DNA of 64,000 bases from Liolophura sinensis (GCF_032854445.1 NC_088295.1:25965385-26029384), one strand, 5' to 3'; numbered from the stretch's first letter, positions 1 to 13,560 are shown. Program-made: numbers and translations. Notes: generated by a model from the sequence alone, not told the origin.

Positions 1-34
1 GACAGGCGAAAAGGTTGAAGAATTACAGAAAAAG
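1..34 (+). CDS. possible end of a coiled-coil exon
   Basis: The first bases read in one frame (from base 2) as a charged heptad-like peptide, GEKVEELQKK, followed directly by AAG|GTAAAG, a good 5' splice site. This could be the tail of a plus-strand exon whose beginning lies before the window. No downstream partner exon was recognised. It is short, so chance is possible. Confidence 0.22.
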
Positions 35-35
35 G

Positions 36-1834
36 TAAAGCATTTGCTCTCTATCATGTCTTCAGTGATTTTTCTTTCATTTTCCAAGACCAACAACCTA
101 TACTGAGTCAGGAGGGTATGACAGTTCAAGTAAGTACTATATTAGGAAGAGGTAAAGGTGTCTGGTCCGTCAAGCTTTGTCATTCATCTAAGTGGTGCTT
201 AACACTACAGTTAACATCCTCACAGTCCTGAAGATGTACATGTGCTTAAATGACCGAAGTTTAGATTAGCATGAAGGTAGAATTAGCACAGCCTTAACTT
301 CCAGATGACTGGAAAATATTTATGGCATGCACAGCTATCACATACAGTATGTATACAACATAGTGGCTATAGCAACAAATGTCAAAACCTGAAATAAGAA
401 GTTAAACTAATTTACATGTACTCATAGCTAAGGAAATGCATTCTAAGATTACATAATTATGTGTAAGATTCTGGAACACCAACAGCCATGACAGGCATCA
501 ACTCTTGAAATATGCAATACCATACAGATACTTGGCCATTCAGATATTTATGTACACATGAATGCCAACCTATATTTAATGCTATAATGCCAGTGGCAAC
601 AAATGGCAAGGTGCAAATTGGTACACATACATATGAAGGTATACTGTATCCATACAAATGAATGAATGAATGAATGCTCACAGGGTTTTATGACGATGAG
701 GAGTCATTAGGAGTGTGTTCATATGTTGTGTCTTCTTATGACAGGGCGAGTTCATGCCACTGAAGTGTTGCCGTCACTGAAATATCACACCGAAGATACC
801 CAGACCTGACCAGTCACATTATACTGACACCAGGCCAACAAATCCTGTTTCCTTGCTCTAACGTCTCAGTGCTGTATACCATTTTTAAAGTGTGTCGTGT
901 ATCCATACAAGTGTCAACAGTACGTTACACAGTGACATAAAACTAAGCAACATGTGCAACACGACCGATTCATGGGTAATGTTAGAGCAACACCTGTATG
1001 TGTGCTATAATCAATGTATGTGCAATATTAAAGTCAGAATTGTTCCACAAGACATATATATAACATAACTCCTATAGCTGTTTGCCTGAAATGATGGCAA
1101 ACACAACACCTTTTGTCAAAGGGTGTTATTAATCTTGCTTTGGGAAGGTGTAAGGTATCATGAAGACGTTCCCTTTGATATCGGTGATTAGTGACACTAG
1201 AGCTGAACTGAGTGAGTGTCGTACATTACAGCATCAGCAAGCAAGTTAAGAAGGAAGTGATCAACTTGTGTGAAGCCTTTAAAGGAAGGCTATCTCTTGT
1301 TTTTATCAATTTCTTCTGAAGAAGCTATTTATCACAGGCCAGCACACAGGTGATTATGGACTCGGCTTTAATACAGTAATAACGAGGTAACAAAATGGAC
1401 AGGACACAGTAATCAATAAAGTTACGTGACTGGGAAAAGGAAGGGTTGCTATAACTGTGGCTAGTCAGTCAGCCACAGGCAACGCTTCAGACAGAACTCT
1501 GACCCATGTCTACAGAAGAGTACATCTTCCCAGGGTAATTTCAGGAAAATGCCAATAAGTACTCAGCTAATTGAAGCTTGGGAGAATTACTGTCGGAAAT
1601 ATCTTTGGAAAAACAAGACTATTCCATTTTCTTTTCCTCATGACAGCATCTAACTACTTTAATATCTAGTCATGGATACCCCAAAACTACAGCCCTTTCC
1701 AGTCATCTGACCGGATTTTAATGATGCACTAGATGGTCAGTTAAAAATAATCAATGTCTACTGTTGCCTACAGCAGAAAATAACCTGTACTTTCTAAGTA
1801 ATGTACATTTATATCTAAACATCAAAACTTTTTA
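36..1834. other. gene-poor AT-rich stretch
   Basis: No exon-like open frame with splice sites was recognised here. Apart from one SINE relic at about 655-905, it holds only simple AT-rich sequence. Confidence 0.5.
655..905 (-). mobile_element. SINE relic, family C
   Basis: It begins with a (GAAT)n run, then a degraded copy of a tail reading 'gacgatgaggagtcattagg', then a body with 'cacattatactgacacc' and 'taccatttttaaagt'. The same body recurs at 43255-43535 and 40741-41278. The orientation is inferred from the tRNA-like head at the right end of the 43.3 kb copy. Confidence 0.6.
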
Positions 1835-1835
1835 A

Positions 1836-2417
1836 ATTCCACACACAAATTAGAGACTTATGTTTATGAGATCCCACACACAAATTAGACTTGTGTTTAT
1901 GAGATTCCACACACAAATAGGGACTTCTGTTTATGAGATTCCACACACAAATAGGGACTTATGTTTATGAGATTCCACACACAAATAGGGACTTATGTTC
2001 TGAGATTCCACACACAAATAGGGACCTATGTTTATGAGATTCAACACACAAATAGGGACTTATGTTTAAGAGATTCCACACACAAATAGGGGACTTATTG
2101 TTTATGAGATCCACACACAAATAGGGACTTATGTTTATGAGATCCCACACACAAATAGGGACTTATGTTTATGAGATTCCACAACACAAATAGGGACTTA
2201 TGTTTGTGAGATTCCACACACAAATAGGGACTTATGTTTATGAAATTCCACACACAAATAGGCACTTATGTTTAAGAGATTCCCACACACAAATAGGGGA
2301 CTTATGTTTAAGAGATTCCACACACAAATAGGGACCTTATGTTTAAGAGATTCCACACACAAATTAGACATATGTTTATGAGATTTCACACACAAATTAG
2401 ACTTATGTTTATGAGAT
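1836..2417. repeat. 34-bp minisatellite, about 17 copies
   Basis: Tandem units follow the pattern GAGATTCCACACACAAATAG then GGACTTATGTTTAT. Inner units carry 'aaataggga'. The two units at each end carry the shorter 'aaattaga' form. Open frames on the minus strand here (1965-2150, 2198-2395) are repeat translations rich in C, V and I, and are not genes. Confidence 0.95.
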
Positions 2418-2446
2418 ACATTTCATGGAAGTTTACTAATACTTTT

Positions 2447-2585
2447 TTTTAAATTATTTATTTGACTGATGTTTACTGTCTTGCTCATCAATATTTTATC
2501 ATATACTATATATGTGTATGATGGTAGTCAGCTTATGAGTACAGGGAAACTGGAGTGACTTGAGTAAACCAGGTATGTCTTTCAA
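2447..2585 (-). mobile_element. degraded SINE, family A
   Basis: A reverse-oriented, weakly conserved copy: 'ttatttgactgatgtttactg' at the left matches the complement of the SINE tail, and 'gggaaactggagtg' matches the middle of the body. Confidence 0.45.
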
Positions 2586-3454
2586 GAATAAGCAATTGTA
2601 CTATCGAAATAATCAAAATATTGTCTTTCAAATTCTCCATTAGCCTAAGGCGCATGCAGAGATGAGTGATAGAAAGGTAATGAAAGAAAGAACATTGTCT
2701 ACTGCTGATGAAACAATTACAAAATCTTAGGAGTATTTGTAAAGATCACAAAGGCATTAATAATAATACACATGTATATAATAGTACAGCTTTCCATGAA
2801 GAAGTTCTGAGCTGTAAAGGAATAACAGTTCTCTCTCAAAAGGATCTATCCTCTATGGTTAACTTGATCATGGCGGCTTGATCAGCTATAAAGTGCTTGA
2901 CTACTAATATAGAATGTAGCCATGTAGATGTGTGAAAGATTGTCAGTAATATGTCAGATGTTCTGCCCTAATGTGTCAGTTTCCTCCATTTATAACAATG
3001 ATTTTAACAATAAAAACAAATATACAAATGGATCATTCTTCAGAATAGTGCTACATTAAACAACAGAATTAAAAACTCTTGACAAAAAAAATCTTTTATT
3101 ATCACAAGACTGAGAAGTATGTTGGTTGATGAAATGACTATTTTCTGCATTATGATGGCTCTTCATTGATAATAGACTGGAAATGCATTCACTTACTCCA
3201 ATAAGTATTTTAGAACACAAATTGAAACAACCTGAAAACATTTGAGGCAATTAAAACATGATGTTTTATCAAGTGCTGGGGTTAATATTTCTAACCCAAA
3301 CATGGAACATTTATCAGGTAACAAACAACTTTGCATACAGCTAAGGCTGAGGGATGGGTTAGGCATAGCATGTCACAAAGATCATTACAAAAAGTCTTTT
3401 CGGATCTCTGCCATTCAAAGACTACAATCTGTAATGCTTCTTGACATGCTACAT

Positions 3455-3862
3455 GTACAACTATTACATGTATAATACATCTATAATAGCAGGCGTCTGG
3501 ATGTGTTGATATGTACAACTATTAGATGTATAATACATCTATAATAACAGGCACAGGGATGTGTTATGTATAATACATCTATAAGAGGGACGGGGATGTG
3601 TTGACATATACAACTACTACATGTATAATAACAGGTACAGGGATGTGTTGACATGTACAACTATTAGATGTATAATACATCTATAATAACAGGCACAGGA
3701 ATGTGTTCACATTACAACTATTACATGTATAATACATCTATAAGAGGGACGGGGATGTGTTGACATATACAACTACTACATGTATAATACATCTATAATA
3801 ACAAATATTATATATATATAATATATGTATATAAAATACAAGGATGTGCTGACATGTGTTGA
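3455..3862. repeat. 57-bp AT-rich minisatellite, about 7 copies
   Basis: Units contain a short palindrome (ATGTATAATACAT), then 'ctataataacaggcacaggg' and 'atgtgttgacatgtacaac'. Units vary by internal deletion. The right end degenerates into an (AT)n tract at about 3808-3835. Confidence 0.9.
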
Positions 3863-3869
3863 AAACAGT

Positions 3870-4940
3870 CTAACAGCAGACATGTGGAGTGTAATAGATG
3901 TAGCTTATTAAAGAATGAAACAGAGGCTGAATAATTGCTTCATAAATAAATGAGTGTTAAGGCTTTGATACTCAGGCTTTTTTCACAGATACAGTCTTTG
4001 CCTGCTAAATTATTGAAGATCCTATCAGTATGCTACAGTAGGTACATGTACATGTGTCAAGGGTGAAATCCAAATCGTTCTCTCCAATGTTTTTCAAACT
4101 TAAGTTCATGTAAACCAAAAAACACACACAACAGGGGACCAAGTTGGAAAGCATTAGAAGACATTTACTTATTTATTCATTTGATTGGGGTTTAATGCTG
4201 CACTGAACAGTTCAGCGTATTTTGTCTCAATGTACACGTACATGCATTTGTCTGTATACTCCATAGCTACTTGCTTACAAAGAATTACAAAAATTCTTTT
4301 ATTTTTTGTGAGTTAACATACACATGTAGATTGAGAGTTTTTCTTTTCTTTAAACTTACTTGTATATCAAGAGGTTTATTAGTGAAAGAAACACTGTGGG
4401 GAGCAAGAAAATGTAGCCCCACCCTTCTCCATCTCATTGGTCATGAGACGTTAAGATGCGGTGAGAACACAGCTTAGACAAATGTTTTAGATTATGGGCA
4501 GAAAAACCTTAAGAAACATCAACATTTCACCAATTATAAGATGGTATTCCTGAGAAACGTGAATGTATCAGTAATTTATATTTCAATATTAATACAATGC
4601 TATGATTCTAATGCATAGTATTAACTGCATAAACGGTCTCAGAGTTTGTACACATTAGCACATTTTAAATTCAAGGCCTTTTCAAGGCTGTTTCATTAAA
4701 AGGTCCAGGCCAACATATATATATATATATGTACCACAGAAGAACCATGACAAACTCAAACTTGTTGATTTAGCTTACTAGTTTCACTGTATCATGACGG
4801 TTCTTCAAAGCTTTTTTTATTTCAACATATCTTACGACAGCTATATATGCAGGTAGATTAAGACATGGTGATCAGTCCTGTTACAAATTACATACAATAT
4901 AATGAAGTTCGAACTTGCCCTGGGGATTATACATTGGGAG
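3870..4940. other. intergenic stretch with SINE tail fragment and (AT)n
   Basis: No gene was recognised. A reverse SINE-tail fragment lies at about 4165-4260 ('ttatttattcatttgattgg') and an (AT)n microsatellite at 4714-4732. Confidence 0.5.
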
Positions 4941-4943
4941 AGA

Positions 4944-7900
4944 TTATCTCCTGATGTTTTCTCTGTTAAGTTCAGATTTAAATTTATGAATGAAGTACTG
5001 TTCTTTGATTCCTCTGGTGTGAGCGTTATTCACCAATAATTTAAAGAAGGGCATTATGTGGAACTTGGGCCCACTGTGTAGGTTACGGGTACATGATGCT
5101 ATATGTTTGGTTACAAGTAAAATCTGTAAACTTCGCTGGTCAATATCTAGCCTATGTACCCTACATCGATTCCTTAATGAATCACCGGTTTCGCCTATTT
5201 AGAATTTGTTACAATTAGAGCAGGTTAAGACATACAGTAGATTTCGGGAATTACAGTTCATATTAGTGTTAATACGAATGTTAAAATTGGTAACATGAAA
5301 CAAAAAATGACTGCTTGGGTCATGGGTCTCCACATTTAGTACTTGTATAACTGGTCTCTATTATGTTGGTAGTAAACCGAGCCTTTATTAAAAGTTTCTT
5401 AAGACTGGGAGCTTGGCTTTTAAAATTTATAATTTTGGTTTGATGAAAAGTTTTATGGAGATGATCATTTGATTCTAGTAGTGGTTGGTTGTTGTGGATA
5501 ATGGGAAAAGAAGTTGAAATTGTTAGCGTTATAAGTGCATATAAATGAGCATATCGGCGTTAGAAGTCGGTTTGCTGGTCCTTAAAACTGATATATCAAT
5601 TTTGTTTGCTTTGTCAATACCGATGTCTATTACTTCTTTTGGATAATGCCTCATTAATAGAAAAGTCTTAAACGCAGATAATCTGATTTGCCCAAGGTCT
5701 TTGTTAGGTACATTTGAGCAAATTTGTCTTGCAAGAGTAAACGGGACCTGGTTTTTTGTGTGACATGGGTGGCAGGATCTATAATCTAGGTATTGTTTTG
5801 TGTCAGTCGGTTTGTAGAAAATATCTGTGATTATCTCATTCCCTTTGTGAGTAAGGAGAATGTCTAAGAAATTTATTTTATCGTGACTAGTTTCTAATGT
5901 GAACTTGATATTTGGGTCCAAATTGTTTAAGGCAGTAAAAAGATCTATTATATTGCCTTTTCGCTGATCCCAAATGATAAAACCATCATCTAAAAACCTT
6001 TTGAATGACTCTTTGACGAAATATCACGCCCGTAGTTATTTTCAATTTCACTGAAGAGCTTTTGCTCTAAGTATCCTGATGCTAAAGTAGCACAGGTTGG
6101 TGCAAACTTTGTACCCATTGTTGTGCCTCAAATTTGGCCATAATTTTTATTTACAAATTCAAATGTGTTATTTTCTAAAATGATTACTATACCGTACAAA
6201 TTTCTTAGAAAAGCAGTTGCTGATATGGCCCGGGTATTTATCAAGCCAATATTCAATGGCTGTAATCTCAAGTTCACAAGAGATATTGCTGTGAAGATTG
6301 TTTGTGTCTAAGGTACAAAATATCTCATCATTTTTTATGGAATTAGGGATGAAGTTTAGAAAATCAAGATCATCCCGAACATATGGGACATAGTGAACAT
6401 ATGGTATTAAGAGGATATCAACAAACAGACTTAGGCGACGAGTGGGACAGACTGGTCCCGCTTTATGGGGCAGAATTTGAGATCACTTGGGTTGATTAAC
6501 TTAACATATTCAGTATTTTGCTCTTGTATCGCCGTTATGATTTCAGCTGATTTGTGAATTTTAGGTAGACCATATAATTGGCAGGTTTTGGCTTCAAATT
6601 TTGTTAAAATTTCTTTTCTGATTTTGTTAAGTTGGTGTGGTGGTCCTTGATAAGTTTTTTAATTTAGCGCTTAGTTAGATTATCTATGTTCCTGTTCATA
6701 TGTTTGGTTGTCCTTAAGCATTTCTTCCATTTTTGTCTGGTAGTACAATTTGTTCATTATAATACTTGCCGATCTTTTATCTGCCTCTTTCCTCCCACCA
6801 TAATGTTGGCCGTCGTCATATAAGTGAAATATTTCTGAGTATGGCGTAAAACTCCAATCAAATAAATAAATAAATACATTTATCTGCCTCTTTAATGACT
6901 ATATTTGGGTTGGCTTGAAGGGCTTTTAGAGCTTCAAATTCCGACTTGCTAAGATTATTTGCAGTTTTTTGTTTACCATTTGGACATGGGCAGTGAGTAA
7001 GGAAATCAATGAAAATGTCTAAATTTCTATCCCTACCTGGTTCAAGCCCACGCTTATTTTTAACTGAAGATTCATCCGTATAATTGGTATCAACAAAACA
7101 CTCACAAAGTCTCAGCTTTCTACAAAAGTCTGCAATGTCAGCAGCAAGCTCATGCTCATTTGATTTTGGTGTGGGGGTAAATTTCACCCCTCTTAGTAGT
7201 AAATTCTTCTCCTCTTCGGAAAGTTCTACTACAGACAAGTTGATAACTTTAGGATCAACTATCACTGGCTGTGGTTGGAAATTGTCCTGCTGCGTAGGTG
7301 TCGGTAATTTGAAGGGGTAACCCCACGTGGGTTGTGTTTCTGTCGCTTCAGTTCGTTTATCCTGAGTGAGCTGTTTGATTGGTTCGTCCTCTGTGGTGAC
7401 AGGTTTGGCTGTTTGGTTGTTGGTTGGGGGTTGTCCTGACTCCTCTTGCTCCCTGATGGTGATGGAGTAGTGTTTGAAGATGTGTGGTGATGGACTTCTG
7501 GTTGTATTGTCTGCTGGACCATTGTAGATGATTGGCTCCGCTGGCTTGTCTGTGGTGACAGGTTTGGCTGGTTGGGGGTTGTTCTGTCTCCTTTGGCTTC
7601 CTGATTGTTATGGAGTAGTATTCGGAGATGTGTAGTGACGGATTTCTGGTTGTATTTCCCGAAGTATTGGTCTCTGTTGTTGAGGAGGAGGAGATTTCTT
7701 CTTGCTTCGGCGTTGATCTAAAAAAGGCTGCCGCGGTTGCATATTTCTAGACCCAGTCAAAACGTCAGCATAAAATGGGTTCCCCTATATTGGTTTGGGT
7801 CTCACACTTCTCTCCTTCCAGTACTTTAATAAACCCATTTTTTCATGACAAAGAAGTTTTTCTTCTTTGCCATATTAATTTTGATTTTTCTTCCTCTTTA

Positions 7901-8287
7901 AATACTTCAGTCAGCCATAATTCATTGAGCTTATTTTTGACTGCAGCATTTGGAACTCTGTTGATCAATAGCCTCTTCACAGGCATTTATTTTCTCCTTG
8001 TGCTTTCCTGTCTGCTCTTTCAGTCGGCACATCTCCAAGCTGACCTTTTCAACACTTAAGTTCAGTTTTCTCTGTTTTTGGTAGGTGGTGTCATCAGGTG
8101 TACTAGCTTCACAAAATTTCCAAGGAATGTAGATGGGGTTGGTTTCAAGGAATTCGCCATAAATCTTTTGAACTCCTTCACCTCTGATAATGTTGTAAAA
8201 ACACATCTTCCTTTGGTTTTTTATCTTTGCCCACTGGTGCCTGATTCTGAGCCTGAAGGAGTAGGCCTCTTGGTTCGTTTTGCTCAT
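4944..8287 (-). pseudogene. Penelope-like RT/endonuclease pseudogene
   Basis: This is the coding remnant of the retroelement. The longest intact pieces are 118 aa (7931-8287), 135 aa (6858-7265) and 130 aa (5529-5921). A stop (complement of 5199-5201) replaces the expected Tyr of the Y-I-G motif in the endonuclease. The SINE at 6791-6878 splits the RT just after ADK. The frame ends at a TAA, complement of 4944-4946. In this family the RT primes copying at cleaved chromosomal DNA and the endonuclease makes the cut; neither can work here. Confidence 0.8.
6791..6878 (+). mobile_element. 5'-truncated SINE (family A) with 15-bp target duplication
   Basis: It holds the 3' tail of the SINE (box 'ccataatgttggccgtcgtc', then (AAAT)n). 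It is bounded by a perfect 15-bp direct repeat, TTTATCTGCCTCTTT, at 6776-6790 and 6879-6893. The duplicated target is part of the RT gene, where it encodes the end of IVIKEADK on the minus strand. Confidence 0.93.
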
Positions 8288-8329
8288 TTCCTTCTTGATG
8301 GCCCATGCTTCAGTGAAAGTCGAGAATTG

Positions 8330-8800
8330 AACTCCAATATATGTATATATATATGCATAACCCCACTTGTATTAACTTCAGCACTAGCAGCCAAATCCAG
8401 TGCCAATTGCTACAAAGACAAGTTCCTTATTTGTTGTTTAATGCCACAGTCTAGTATTTTTTACTGATTTGATGGTTATCAGTTTCATGGAATGAGGAAA
8501 TCCAAGTGCTCAGTGTAACCAACCGTTCTTTGGAGAGTTACCAATAAACTTTTTCACATGATATGTACACCTCATCTGTGGACAAATGGTCTTAACCACA
8601 TATGTGACTACTTGTGCAAGCGGTCACAGATATGTCATAAAGACAAGTTTCTGGCCCACTATCAAAGGCAATGTCAGAAATACTCCTGTGATTACAGTTG
8701 TTGTAATCTTCAATGCTACTTAACATGACTGAGAAACTGATATCGAACAGGCAGAAAAATGACAAGAACAGTGATTTTATATTCATGACCTAAACTTCAC
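8330..8800. other. no gene seen
   Basis: A short (AT)n run near 8340 marks the outer side of the retroelement. Nothing else was recognised. Confidence 0.4.
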
Positions 8801-9060
8801 AGGTTGGTTAGCACGCTAGCACAGCGTAATGACCCAGGAGTCTCTCACCAATGCGGTCGCTGTGAGTTCAAGTCCAGCTCATGCTGGCTTCCTCTCCGGC
8901 TATAAGTAGGAAGGTCTGGCAGCAACCTGCGGATGGTCATGGGTTTCCCCTGGGCTGTGCCCAGTTTCCACCCACCATAATGCTGGCCGCCATCGTATAA
9001 GTGAAATATTCTTGAGTACGGCGTAAAACATCAATCAAATAAAGAAATAAATAAACAAAA
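8801..9060 (+). mobile_element. near full-length tRNA-derived SINE, family A
   Basis: The head has a tRNA-like A box ('ggttagcacgctagcacag') and B box ('gtgagttcaagtccagctc'), followed by a body and the conserved tail 'ccataatgctggccgcc'. The end is AT-rich (aaagaaataaataaa). A short possible target duplication (TTCACAG) flanks it. Other copies in this window let the family be recognised from sequence alone. Confidence 0.9.
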
Positions 9061-12000
9061 TTCACAGTCCACTCACAAGTACATATATATGTTTTTTACC
9101 ATGACAGCATCCCGAAAATACATTGAAAGACATGTAGGCCAGTCTGGAAGAAACCTACAGGAATCACTTGCTGATGTTTGCCCTGCCATGTGACTACAAA
9201 CTGTTGCTTCTACTATATTACGCATATCTATATTTCGTTCACAAATGGTACAGTTTGCAACACAACAGTTGGGGAGATCTTTTTCACTCTATCTATTTTA
9301 GTACACAGGGTTGGAAAGCCATCAGTCTCGAAACTTGGACCTTCCCATTTCCCACCATATAATGCTCAATCAAAAAGTCCGCTGCTACAGGGACGCACTA
9401 AAACGAAACATGTGACATGGCTCCACCTCATTCTAAGAGTACACGCCATAACCTTCTCACTAGGTCATCTCCCTTGCCAGAGAATATGCTTTTGTTCCTT
9501 GATAAGGGAGACGACTTACAGGCGATCTTCGTTCTATGCACGGGGCACTAACAAGGTATAAACGTCTACCACAAAGCAGACAGATGTCGTAAAGCGGTCC
9601 TAGATTAAAATGTACATGTACCTCGCAAATAATTTCACTATAAGGTACAAATGTACTTTTATATTTTCAAGGCCACCGACAATAAAATCAAGGCCAAAAC
9701 TTTCATTTTCCAGGAAATCCAGGCCTTCAACTGAGGACTGCTAATTTCCAGTACGAGCCCTGCTACTGATGATCAGTGATGTAAATATCACACCAAAATC
9801 AACAAACAAAAAAACTGCACCTAGCTCATAAGCACAGCTGCAAACAATAGTGTGTCTACAACATAATGATGGCAAAGGTTCCACAACACTGACAAAGTTC
9901 AAGGTCAAGGAAAAGCAATAGGGGTTTTGTATTTTCACACACATGCACAAGTTGGATGAAAATTGTCACAAAATATATCTAAAATAACCCCAATATAATT
10001 TGAAAATTTGAAAGGTAATGATGAGGGTTCTTCTCAATGTCCAGGTATACATGTGGTATTAGTGTGACAAACCTGGATAATACGGCATTCGAGAGACAGA
10101 TCGTTTACAAGGAAAGAGATAGACAGTCTGATAGACATCAACCACTACAACAATAGTCACTAGCCAATTTTGGCCCAGGGGAAATAATGTAATTTGCTGC
10201 GTAATAAGACGCTGCCCTAACATGATTCTTGAAAGATATGTCAAAAGTCTCCCCACATCTGACTCCCTGGGCTTCCAAGCACAATGCAAACCCCATGCAC
10301 CACTTACATGGTGGTCTATTTGTCTCCAAAATGCTGTGGTCTTAACCAAGCAGTCAACAAGTGCCTTTTTGCCAGAATGATTCTGACATTGCCATTAAAT
10401 ATTGCCATGTTTCTACAGATGATCAACCTTATGGTATTGATAATTTCTGACAGCCTCAATCCTGATTTACGGTAAAGAGCCTCTGACGCCAATGCTGGGA
10501 AGAAAAAATGGGCATGCTACAGAGAACAATAAAAATGTATTTTTCAATTTTAATGACATTCATTAACATTTCAGTATCCTTGGAAGGGCTGATACTTACA
10601 TGTAAGATTGATCATTGTTGACAACAAAAATGGTAAAACATCCAGCAACAATTTTCAGCATTAGCAGAATGAGATGAAATTTGTAAAAATAGGTCTATAT
10701 GGCAACCACTATCAGCCAAAAAACACAAAGAAACATGGCAACCAAAATAATACTTTTTAGCCTATGCACAGAACATACTGACTGCTTTCATATTGATAAC
10801 AATATCAGTATTTTCTTGGAGGTTTGATCAATCCCAAATAAAAACACACCCGTCTTAATGTTATTCATGTACGTGTTATTACAGAAATATAACAATGTAA
10901 ATATATACGTGTATGTATACATCTCTTACATCTCAAAACTTACACACATCTACATATAAACTGTTAAATGAACCGAATGCAAAATTTTTTTACATCCTCA
11001 CACAAAGGGGATTGGTGTAACACAGTAAACACAAAAATGCTAAAAAAGCTGCTTGAAAATTAGAATATCTAGCAATTTTCACATCTTTTGACATGACTTA
11101 TACAAAGGTTTCACATAGCTGCACATTGTCACTGGTGTAGTCCTTGACCAGTACAGCACTGTATGTGCTAAGCTTTACTGTATCATGATATTATATAACA
11201 TTATCAACACTGGGTGTGTTTAACAGAGTCATGTGGGCTCTCCTCCATACTGGTGGTATAGTTGTGCAGCCTGGCTCTACTCCCACTGAACATGTCATAT
11301 TATCTCTCCACATGAACCTAAACTATCATCTCTCCACATGAACCTAAACTATACTAACAAACATAAACCTGCTGTCCCCAGACCCCAAGCTTGGTGATAA
11401 AAATGTCTCCTGAATTCTCCCTGTAATTTGTCATATTTAAACTGAAATGTGATGTTTACACATTTGATCCTATGCTGGCCTTTAAAAGAGATCACAGAAT
11501 TGCTAGGTAAATGGCCGAGGCACAGCCATGCTACGGGTCCAGATACCCCCATTAAACTGACAATCAAGGATGGAATGGAAGAGGTTCAGGGGAGGTTTTC
11601 ATGTCTGCAGTTCTTTCATTTTACATGCATACAGGCCCAGAGATCAGTTCAAGCACTACTGTCTCCACTCCTGGATGACAACAGTTGCCCATATAGTCAT
11701 ATAGTTCATATAGTCAGAATATCAGGACCATACAGTGGACCTAGTTATCTGTGTGCCAATTATGGGCTAAGTCTGTAAGTCATGTCTTCTACGTATTTTG
11801 CCACTTATACTAGTATGTTACAAGGTGGGCACGCAAATGTGTCAGAATGTTATTATAGTCAACATATATGTACATGTAATAATACAAACACAATGTAAGT
11901 ATGGTTTAATACTTAAAGATAAATCCTGAAATGTAATTGTTATTACAATCTTTATTCTCCCATTTATATCTCCCATGTGTCCTTCCATTAAGAAGTTGTT

Positions 12001-13560
12001 ATTCCAAACCCCTGCTTTTTATGATCATTTTAAGCCAGAAGCACTATAAACCTTAATGGTATAAAAGCAACTGAGCTACCAAACTGGCCAAACAGATTCA
12101 GTAAATTATCAGGGCTTGGTCCATTGTCAGCAATGGAACACTGGTCAAACTGTGATCACTTGAGTCAATGTTTGAACGCCAAATAATTCCCTCTGGTCCT
12201 TTGTCTGCAACTAAATGACCCTCTGACCACTGGTATTGACAGATCACAAGTCAGTCATTGATTTCAGACATTTCCTGTTCTCTAGGATTCAGACAGTCTC
12301 TCTAGTTCACCACTGTTCTTGTCCACAGGCTGACTCAAGATAACAGACCTTTCATTAAAAATTCTTACATGTAATCACAACTATCCAAAACTTAAAAGTT
12401 TAGTTCAACACTTACTGTTGTAGCTATACATTTACAACAATTTACATAGGCTACATGCAACTTTCTGCCACATTCATAGTTAAATTTCTTGTCAAAAACT
12501 AAATAAAAAATACAAAAAAAAAAAAAAAATGTACAAACTATTACGTGAAACTGAAAATTTCTTGATCATTACAAAGCAACAACATTTCTTCTGAAAGAAT
12601 ACAAGAAAATTCATTTAATTTAACCCAGGGCCAGAGAGTTACAGTACACATTATCTGATCCTGGAATATTCACAAATCAGGGGTGAAAAAATATCATCAA
12701 TCTCTGCATAAAACACAAGCCACTGAAAACAAATCAGTTTATTTCAATTCCTGTCCTTTACATAAAAAATCAATGCTACACTGGTAATCAAACAAGACAG
12801 ATAGTCAATCTGCCCTGTACACCTCATAAATAAAACGCCTTGCACAGAAAAATTCTTCTAAATTTACATTTGCATATGGTCTCAGTATTAAGTACACTGT
12901 ATTTCACCACAACGAATTCAAGATTGGGCAGCTCATAAAATTAATAACACTTATTATAAAGAATCATTATGCATCTTATTTGTTTGAGTTGTAGTGTGAA
13001 TCTAAGGGGGGGAGGGAAGGCAAAAAATCCGTTCCTATTGCTGATGACAGAAATCATCATTGTCTTGGAAAATTGAGTATGACAGAACTTGTTCATTGTA
13101 TACCTGCTACAAGTAAGTAATGCAGTAACAGCTTGAACTATGAATTCAGCACTTTAATATCTTTTAATCTAATTTAGCTACTTGAAGAGTACTAATTTTA
13201 CATCATACATATGTATATTCACTGCTTTGCTCTCAGACTGTTGGACATAGATGTACATCATGTGATATGCTCCCATTTTATCCTGAATCACCCCAGTCAG
13301 CCTGTGACTGCTTATGTTACACAACTATGTGCATTACCTGTATGATCATAGTGCTGGTCAATTAGCAATCACTATATATATATATAAATCATGTACATTT
13401 TACATGCATGTACTTCACATACATATACATATAAAAATATTCTACTTAACTCACAATTCATTCAATCTCATTTCTGATCGATCCAAAAGCAAAAACTTCA
13501 GAACAGATTCATCATTTTAGATACATTCAAATCCCAAAGTTCTTCTGATCTGGGAATGTT
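9061..13560. other. 4.5-kb stretch without a recognised gene
   Basis: Open frames are short and have no convincing domain or splice context. A poly-A run lies near 12515-12530. It could be upstream or regulatory DNA of the GT92 gene, but nothing in the sequence proves that. Confidence 0.45.

Larger units (their letters stand above)
4944..8290 (-). mobile_element. Penelope-like retroelement with GIY-YIG endonuclease, decayed
   Basis: On the minus strand four blocks occur in the order expected of an endonuclease-bearing Penelope-like element. First is an N-terminal block at about 8287-7931, with a Y-x-x-I-I-R/K-G-E-G-V-Q-K-x-Y-G motif. Next is a low-complexity linker (7522-7262) and a reverse-transcriptase N-terminus (7265-6895) ending in IVIKEADK. 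Then comes an RT core (about 6720-5529) with the catalytic stretch RFLDDGFIIWD near 5980-6005 and the FLDIL...YKPTDTKQYLDY thumb. Last is a C-terminal GIY-YIG-like endonuclease at about 5280-4947 (LLYVLTC, IGET, SLRNR). Several frameshifts and stops, and an inserted SINE, show it is dead. The insertion boundaries were not resolved. Confidence 0.88.

Noticed and set aside
1965-2395. Cys/Val-rich repetitive minus-strand peptides
   Set aside because: Translations of the 34-bp minisatellite, with no start context or flanking coding sequence.
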